A DNA stretch of 64,000 nt, taken from positions 62,001-126,000 of the forward strand of contig CAVWFR010000043.1 in assembly GCA_963754305.1 (NCBI GenBank). The letters run 5' to 3'. The notes under the pieces were generated by a model that saw only the letters and a list, made by a program, of their open reading frames with translations, did not search any database and was not told the origin of the DNA. The DNA comes from DATEDA01 sp963754305 (GTDB lineage: Bacteria > Pseudomonadota > Gammaproteobacteria > Burkholderiales > SG8-39). The translations under genes were made by a program, and so were the position numbers. The first letter of the stretch is position 1, and each line of letters begins with the position of its first letter. Below are positions 59,307-64,000 of the stretch, piece after piece.

Positions 59307-60191
59307 ATGCAACCTGCGATGTCATCACCCGCGCTCAAAGCAACACCGACGAGCGAGGCAACTTCGTCGGCAGTCTCCTGGGGCGCCGTGGTGGGGGGCG
59401 CATTCGTTGCGGCGGCGCTAGGACTTGTGCTCCTGGCGCTTGGAGCGGGATTAGGCCTGTCGTCCGTCTCGCCATGGTCGAACTCGGGGGCGTCCGCAAA
59501 GGCGCTTGGGATTGGAGCGATTGTCTACCTCACGCTCACGCAAATTGTCGCCGCGGGGATGGGCGGGTACCTCGCAGGCCGGCTTCGCACGAAGTGGGTT
59601 GATGTCCATACCGACGAAGTGTTCTTCCGCGACACCGCGCATGGCTTTCTGGTATGGGCGGTCGGAGTCGTGATCACCGCGTCATTTCTGACGTCTGCAG
59701 CCGCTTCATTGATTGGCGGTACGGCACAGCTAGGCGCAAGCGCGGTATCGTCTGCAGCGGGCGCCGCCGCGGTCGCGTCGAGCCAGACCGGTCGACCCGA
59801 CGCCAATCCGAGCGCTTACTTCACCGACCTATTGTTCCGATCCGAGCGTCCTAAGGCTGAAGGCGATGACGCTTCGATTCGCGCAGAAGTCGGCCGCATC
59901 GCGGCAGCGGGGCTCGCGAAAGGCGAAATCGCGCCCGCAGATCGTGCTTATCTCGGCACGCTGGTCGCGGCCCGTACCGGTCTCGCGCCACCGGAGGCAG
60001 AGAAGCGCGTGAATGACGTTGTCGCACAGATGAAGGCGGCTGAAACGGCCGCGCGCGAGGCAGCCGATACTGCTCGTAAGGCGGCAGCCTACGCGTCGTT
60101 ATGGGCTTTTTTATCGTTGTTGATTGGCGCGTTCAGCGCGAGCTACGCGGCGACCGTCGGCGGTCGACAGCGGGATCGCGTTTCGACTTGA
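59307..60191 (+). CDS. Membrane protein with Ala-rich loop, 294 aa
   Basis: Four membrane segments: WGAVVGGAFVAAALGLVLLA, IVYLTLTQIVAAGMGGYLAG, FLVWAVGVVITASFLTSAAA and a C-terminal WAFLSLLIGAFSASYAATVG. Between helices 3 and 4 is a soluble loop of roughly 90 residues with IRAEVGRIAAAGLAKGEIAP. The layout matches a conserved membrane protein family seen in Alpha- and Betaproteobacteria without assigned role. ATG 59307 has AAAGGAAAGTC upstream. Confidence 0.75.
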   Translation: MQPAMSSPALKATPTSEATSSAVSWGAVVGGAFVAAALGLVLLALGAGLGLSSVSPWSNSGASAKALGIGAIVYLTLTQIVAAGMGGYLAGRLRTKWVDVHTDEVFFRDTAHGFLVWAVGVVITASFLTSAAASLIGGTAQLGASAVSSAAGAAAVASSQTGRPDANPSAYFTDLLFRSERPKAEGDDASIRAEVGRIAAAGLAKGEIAPADRAYLGTLVAARTGLAPPEAEKRVNDVVAQMKAAETAAREAADTARKAAAYASLWAFLSLLIGAFSASYAATVGGRQRDRVST

Positions 60192-60240
60192 CACGCGGCG
60201 CGGTCTCAGCCGGCGAATTATCCTGGTATAGGAGGTAACT

Positions 60241-60312
60241 ATGCGTTCGGTGCTGCTTTGGTTCTTGGGAATCCCCATTCCCATCATCATACTGATCGCA
60301 CTACTGACGTAG
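60241..60312 (+). CDS. 23-residue hydrophobic peptide
   Basis: An ATG at 60241 with a perfect ribosome-binding site (AGGAGGTAACT) opens a 23-codon frame ending in TAG at 60310-60312. The peptide is a membrane helix: MRSVLLWFLG, IPIPIIILIALLT. Short peptides of this kind, with the IPIPIIILI core, recur in Proteobacteria. It lies 49 bp after the membrane-protein gene, likely in one transcript. Confidence 0.7.
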   Translation: MRSVLLWFLGIPIPIIILIALLT

Positions 60313-60412
60313 GCGGTAGATTGAGGCTTCTAGTCCGCGCCGCTCAACATCAACTCGCGGGCTGCAAGGCGGTGGCCCACGACGGGGCTGTTAATCGGGG
60401 ACCGGGAGGATG

Positions 60413-60486
60413 TAGGCGAAGAAGGATTCGAACCTCCAACCTTCGGCAAGTAGTCCGCCGATGCTCTCCCGTCGAGCCATTCGCCT
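60413..60486 (-). tRNA. tRNA-like gene with atypical anticodon arm (CUA possible)
   Basis: The minus strand folds as a tRNA of 74 bases: acceptor AGGCGAA/TTCGCCT (7 bp, perfect), D arm GCTC/GAGC with loop GACGGGA, T arm GGAGG/CCTTC with loop TTCGAAT, discriminator A, no encoded CCA. The anticodon arm is unusual: stem TCGGC/GCCGA encloses nine bases, GGACTACTT. If a G-T pair extends it to 6 bp, a 7-base loop GACTACT remains with CTA in the centre, which would read UAG; but position 33 is then A, not U. It may be a divergent, suppressor-like or decaying tRNA. I see no standard isotype. Confidence 0.6.
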
Positions 60487-60903
60487 CCCGGCGGAAACAC
60501 AGCCTACCGCACCGTCTGGCAACAGGGATTGCCTCGCTACCGCTGCAGCGACGCTCGGCTAATCTTCTTGTCTGCGGCTGCGCTCGATCGATGTGGTTCG
60601 GACTCCTTCGCTGCAGCCTCTTCCGAAGCGGCCGTGTGAGGGCTCTACGGTGGCATCCACGATGCCTTGCGTTATCGACGCCGCAAACCGCGCTGGCGAT
60701 CAGTATGCGTAGTACGACGAATGACGGCGATCACGCCTTGAGCCGGAGTACTGATCGGCGAGTACGCATGGCTTCTTCGCGATCTCCCGCGCCTCATCTC
60801 TTCGGCGTATATCGATCGCAAGTGCAGGCCGCTCGATTCCTTTCATAGCTGAGTAGTTCGTTGGGTCCGGCCGATCGCACCCGCGACCGGCCGGACGACG
60901 AGG

Positions 60904-61302
60904 TCAACCGGCGCGCACCTCGATCTTGCGCGGGCGAAGCTCCGCCCGCTTCGGAATGCGCACCGTGAGCACCCCGTCCTTGAGGTTCGCTTCGATCTTA
61001 TCCGTCTCGAGCTCGCCGCTCAGGACAAAGCTGCGCCCATAGCGGGTGGACTGAACATCCGCGTAGAGCGCCTCCATGCCGGCCGGCGTGTCGATCGATG
61101 CCTCGCCTTCGATGAGCAGGCTGTTCCGGTCAGCCTGGACGTGTAGGCGGTCCTTCGATACGCCTGGCATCTCGGCTTCCACCGTGATACCGCTCGCGTC
61201 CTCGAAGATATCGACCGCCGGGCGGACCACGAACTCCTGCTCACGCGCCTTCGCCTGGACTTCAGTGGGCTCGCGTGTCGTGACGTCCTGTCTTGTTGCC
61301 AT
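60904..61302 (-). CDS. Hsp20 small heat-shock protein (second of pair)
   Basis: A 132-aa alpha-crystallin-type chaperone: VRPAVDIFEDASGITVEAEM, PGVSKDRLHVQAD, SLLIEGEAS, ETDKIEANLKDGVLTVRIPK with the conserved G-x-L motif. It holds unfolding proteins in large oligomers. ATG 61302 has GGAGG upstream and begins 17 bases after the stop of the other Hsp20 gene, so the two share a transcript. N-terminus is short and Thr/Arg-rich; C-terminal I-x-I-like extension PRKIEVRAG. Confidence 0.92.
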   Translation of the reverse strand: MATRQDVTTREPTEVQAKAREQEFVVRPAVDIFEDASGITVEAEMPGVSKDRLHVQADRNSLLIEGEASIDTPAGMEALYADVQSTRYGRSFVLSGELETDKIEANLKDGVLTVRIPKRAELRPRKIEVRAG

Positions 61303-61319
61303 GATCGCCTCCATCGCTC

Positions 61320-61766
61320 TCATTTCACTTCGATCTGCCGCGGCCGCGCCGACTCGCGACGCTGGACCGTGATCTGCAGCACGCCATCGCGGTACTTTGC
61401 GTCGACCCGGTCCGGATCGACGTCGTCGGGAAGCTGGATGACGCGCCGGAAGTCCCCGTCGAACCGCTCCCGTCGGTAGTACTCCGCCTCCTCGTTGACG
61501 GGCACCCTACGACTGCCGGAGACGGCAAGCAGATTCTGCTGGATGGAAATATCGAGGTCCTTCGGATCCAGGCCCGCGGCGAACAGATAGACGTCGACCT
61601 TTTCGGGGGTGGCCCCCACGTTGATTGGGGGGAACGTGCCCCGGCGCACCGCGCGGATGCCGGCCGGCCAAGCCGAGCGCGCGAAGAGCTGGTCTACCTC
61701 GTTCTCAAGTCGCCTGAATTCGCCAAAGAGGTTGGTATCGATGCCGCTCAACAAGCTGCCAAACAT
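61320..61766 (-). CDS. Hsp20 small heat-shock protein (first of pair)
   Basis: The 148-aa chaperone has an N-terminus FGEFRRLENEVDQLFARSAW, then an alpha-crystallin domain: INVGATPEKVDVYLFAAGLD, LDISIQQNLLAVSGSRRV, FRRVIQLPDDVDPDRVDAKY, RDGVLQITV. ATG 61766 is preceded by AAGGAGG. A sigma32-type promoter lies 35-63 bp upstream. Tandem Hsp20 genes often form mixed oligomers. Confidence 0.93.
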   Translation of the reverse strand: MFGSLLSGIDTNLFGEFRRLENEVDQLFARSAWPAGIRAVRRGTFPPINVGATPEKVDVYLFAAGLDPKDLDISIQQNLLAVSGSRRVPVNEEAEYYRRERFDGDFRRVIQLPDDVDPDRVDAKYRDGVLQITVQRRESARPRQIEVK

Positions 61767-61800
61767 AGCGAACCTCCTTTAGGTAGGTTAATGACCGGGA

Positions 61801-61829
61801 AATATGCGCCGCGGCGTAGGGTTCAAGGG
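61801..61829 (-). promoter_or_regulatory. Sigma32-type heat-shock promoter
   Basis: On the minus strand CCCTTGAAC (-35 type, 61821-61829) and CGCATATT (-10 type, 61801-61808) are separated by 12 bases, within the range of RpoH promoters (CTTGAA, CCCCATNT). It precedes the Hsp20 pair. Confidence 0.6.
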
Positions 61830-62775
61830 GGACGACTGCGGCTACCCTCGCCCTGGCCGGCCTTACGGGCTGAGGGTGTCGGGATGACGAGACCGCCGGC
61901 GATTCCTGCGCTCCTACGGGAGCCGCCTGACGACTGCGCAGTGACATACCGGCGGATGTTCATGAACTGCCCCTCAGCCTTTGGTCCCACTGGCCCTGCG
62001 CCAGCGGATCAGGACTTAGGGTCTCCTGCGGTAGTTTCAAGGGGCGGGTCCATGCGGATCAGTGAGGTCGCAGAACCCATCCCCGGCGCCCGGGCGGTGC
62101 TGGTCGGCGTGAGCGGTGCCGAAAAACCGCCCGCTTCAGGGGATGCGATGCAGCGCGGCGAGACACCGTGGCGAACGGCAGAGCGTAGCCGTCATCGTCG
62201 AGCGGATCGAAGAATCAGGACGCATCAGATCAACCGGACGCGGCCGTGGGGTCGGCAAGGCGATGTCGGCGTGCGCGTACCGCTGGGGTCCGAGCATAAA
62301 TCTCGTTTTCGCGTAAAGCGAGGTTGGCCAACTTCGCCGCAGTGCTCGCTAAGTGGCTCGGCGATATCCGACAGGCCGCTATCGATTCCACGCGGGTAGT
62401 AGACCCGGCGAGGGCGTCGACCGAGCGATGCGAGGCGAAACGTCGTGTAAATTCGCACACGGGGTGTAAATAAGACCGTCGCGCATTCCGCGCCCGTACA
62501 ACGTGTGGGATGTGGGCACCGGCAAGCGGAAAGCTGGCGGTGCCTTGCCGGCCATAACCGAGCTCGCTCGCGCGGGGCGCAATCGGGTGTCACCGTGTTA
62601 GCGCGGTGAAAGCGCCTAACGGCGCTCTAGCCGGCGTGGCGCGGCGTGGTCGTGGCCCGACAGGAAAACTGCGCGCGGCGGGGAGCCGTGGCTCGATTCG
62701 GCGAAGGCAGGACCCACGGCACTGCTCAGGTCGCGTCACCCGGCCGTACCCGCTGCCGCCGCAAAACCCCTCGAC
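61830..62775. other. Gene-free stretch between Hsp20 and DUF2934 genes
   Basis: Over about 950 bases I see no reading frame with convincing composition on either strand, no repeats and no RNA signal. Several open frames exist, as expected at high G+C. The stretch may hold decayed sequence. Confidence 0.4.
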
Positions 62776-63117
62776 TCAGCGGTCGGACTCCGACTCCGGC
62801 GCGGCCGCCTCGTCCGATTCGGCAGCGAGCCAGTCCTCCAGTTCTCGCCCCGGGGCGAATCCTCGGCGTTCGGCGCGCAGATACGCCCGCTCGGCGATGC
62901 GCCGCCGTAATGCCTCGTTGGCGCCAGCATCCGCGCCGGGCTGGACCCAACGTGCGGACCGGGCGTCATCCGTTGTCGGTTCGGGATCGAATCCCGAGTC
63001 GGGCACGTCTGGGTGGCTATTCGGGCCCGCTATCGGGGCATCCGGCTCGGTGGGGGGGTCAGCGAGCCGTTCGGCTTCGGAGTGCAGAATGGCTTCGACG
63101 GAACGACGCGTGCGCAT
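62776..63117 (-). CDS. DUF2934 protein
   Basis: The 113-aa protein starts at ATG 63117 (AAGGAACC upstream), runs through an acidic Pro/Asp-rich part and ends with ALRRRIAERAYLRAERRGFA, PGRELEDWLAAE, the DUF2934 helix pair. These small proteins are widespread in stress-tolerant Proteobacteria, unknown in function. An earlier in-frame ATG at 63132 contains the ribosome-binding site of the chosen start. Confidence 0.72.
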   Translation of the reverse strand: MRTRRSVEAILHSEAERLADPPTEPDAPIAGPNSHPDVPDSGFDPEPTTDDARSARWVQPGADAGANEALRRRIAERAYLRAERRGFAPGRELEDWLAAESDEAAAPESESDR

Positions 63118-63544
63118 GTTCGGTTCCTTCATAAGTAATAATGTTTGCGCTCCCTTAGGGGGCAGCGACGAGAGCACGATAGAGGTGCCCTTCACACTCG
63201 CGATCGGACCGACGGCATCCCCGAGCGCGGGTTGTAGTGCTGAGATGGTTGCGTAATCACATAATCCACCGGTGTTTCGGTCCGCTCGCACCGCTGATAT
63301 CTGTTCGCATCCCTCGGTGCGGTTCGGGCAGAGGTTGAAGCAGCGTTCTGATTGACATAGAGGATGATCACCGCAGGCGGTCTCGCGGCACTGAATCCGC
63401 GCGAAACGCGAGGGGCGGCGAGGGGCCGGTGCTCGCCCAGCGCACAGATCGCAGCAAGTCGCATCGCCGGCTACCGGAACACGTCCCGAAACTCGCCAGT
63501 GCGCGGCAGCTCGTAGCGGCCTGGACGACGGCTAGGCCCTGAAG
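63118..63544. other. Gene-free stretch before the second hemerythrin
   Basis: About 430 bases with no convincing gene, repeat or RNA on either strand. Confidence 0.35.
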
Positions 63545-64000
63545 CTACATACGCCCCTTCAGCGCTTCCTTCCGCTCGGCGAGCGACTGCCCGAGCGACA
63601 TCAGATCGATATCTGCTTTGCGGACCTTCGGAAACAGTTCATTCTGCTCTTCCTTCACATGGTGCTTAATGTATTCCCCGAGGACCGTTACGCGCGCTTG
63701 GAATAGTTCATCGCCGGGGTGAGCGCTCTCGATCTGAGCGATGAGTGCCTTCGCCGACTGGTGCTCGACCTTCGCCTCGTCGAGCAGGGCAATATCGCCC
63801 AACGCTTCCCGCGCAGCCGGGTAGAAGATCTCTTCCTCAATCTGTGCATGCACCTTTAATTCCGCGCAAATCTGCTCGGCGAGCCGAGCCTTACGATCCT
63901 CCGTGCGCGCCTTTTCGAACTGGTTAAAAAGATCGGAGACCACGCGATGGTCGGTCTGAAGCAGTTGCAGCGCGTTTTTCTGCGGAGTGGTGGCGCCACG
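63545..64000 (-). CDS. Hemerythrin-domain protein (copy 2), 5' end off window
   Basis: The frame enters at the right edge (NALQLLQTDHRVVSDLFNQF) and continues KVHAQIEEEIFYPAAREALG, DEAKVEHQSAKALIAQIESA, EYIKHHVKEEQNELFPKVRK. It is a hemerythrin-like bundle with iron-ligand His/Glu positions, similar to copy 1 at 43016-43507. An internal GTG at 63943 is not the start, since homologous sequence lies upstream of it; the true start is outside the window. Confidence 0.88.
   Translation of the reverse strand, partial: RGATTPQKNALQLLQTDHRVVSDLFNQFEKARTEDRKARLAEQICAELKVHAQIEEEIFYPAAREALGDIALLDEAKVEHQSAKALIAQIESAHPGDELFQARVTVLGEYIKHHVKEEQNELFPKVRKADIDLMSLGQSLAERKEALKGRM

Noticed and set aside
1..64000. 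CRISPR arrays, rRNA operons, prophage or integrase genes
   Set aside because: No regularly spaced direct repeats, no rRNA sequence and no phage structural or integrase genes were seen anywhere in the window.

Overview
The window is high-G+C chromosomal DNA from a Gram-negative bacterium, most likely a betaproteobacterium of the Burkholderiales type. This is inferred from protein families rather than from any rRNA or housekeeping marker: small DUF4112, DUF4124, DUF6279 and DUF1328 proteins, a Bug-type transporter remnant, lipoprotein signals and hybrid kinases. It looks like an accessory, stress-oriented region. Many genes are short, several families occur twice, and broken or shrunken genes are common.

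Layout. 0-8 kb: a partial alpha-hydroxy-acid oxidase, Bug and LysR remnants, a pseudopilin, a protein with two PARP-type zinc fingers, DUF4112, an internally deleted M23 peptidase, and GalU with a small partner. 8-14 kb: small stress-type proteins, a hybrid kinase that has lost nearly all of CheB/CheR, a poxvirus-like topoisomerase IB and a peptidoglycan-binding protein. 14-25 kb: an ABC exporter, PRC-barrel and MFS operon, then a carbohydrate block (GT4 glycosyltransferase, GH15 glucanohydrolase, PEBP protein, decayed phosphoesterase, amylo-alpha-1,6-glucosidase-like enzyme). 25-33 kb: a glyoxalase-fold protein, BON and SDR proteins, an iron permease, a DUF4142 lipoprotein, YihY and a glycine-rich stress protein. 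33-43 kb: a MetE-like protein coupled to a hybrid kinase, phosphatidylserine synthase, a sorbosone-dehydrogenase-like lipoprotein, more lipoproteins and a CACHE/HAMP hybrid kinase. 43-54 kb: hemerythrin, two phospholipase-D/cardiolipin-synthase proteins, DUF1328 and two small companions, an FAD oxidoreductase, catalase HPII and a second YihY. 54-58 kb: a coupled cluster of acyl-CoA-dehydrogenase-like protein, PIG-L deacetylase, methyltransferase and GT2, with the first three frameshifted, followed by an IS256-type remnant. 58-64 kb: a ferritin-like protein, membrane proteins, an unusual tRNA-like sequence, two Hsp20 chaperones behind a sigma32-type promoter, a DUF2934 protein and a second hemerythrin cut by the window edge.

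The most interesting layer is regulatory. Sequences matching sigma54 -24/-12 promoters (GG-N10-GC with flanking agreement) recur, correctly oriented, in front of about a dozen of these stress-type genes: catalase, both YihY/hemerythrin-type neighbourhoods, the ferritin-like protein, the FAD oxidoreductase, DUF1328, DUF4142 and paired small proteins. Two of them, at 47.64-47.72 kb and 48.61-48.69 kb, share a full upstream-site, IHF-site and promoter layout with the same spacing. An 11-bp palindrome (GTAANNNTTAC) near several of these promoters is a candidate binding site for one activator. The reading is an RpoN-dependent stress regulon, supported by sequence pattern only. The second theme is gene decay: single-base insertions, in-frame internal deletions and terminal fragments are frequent.
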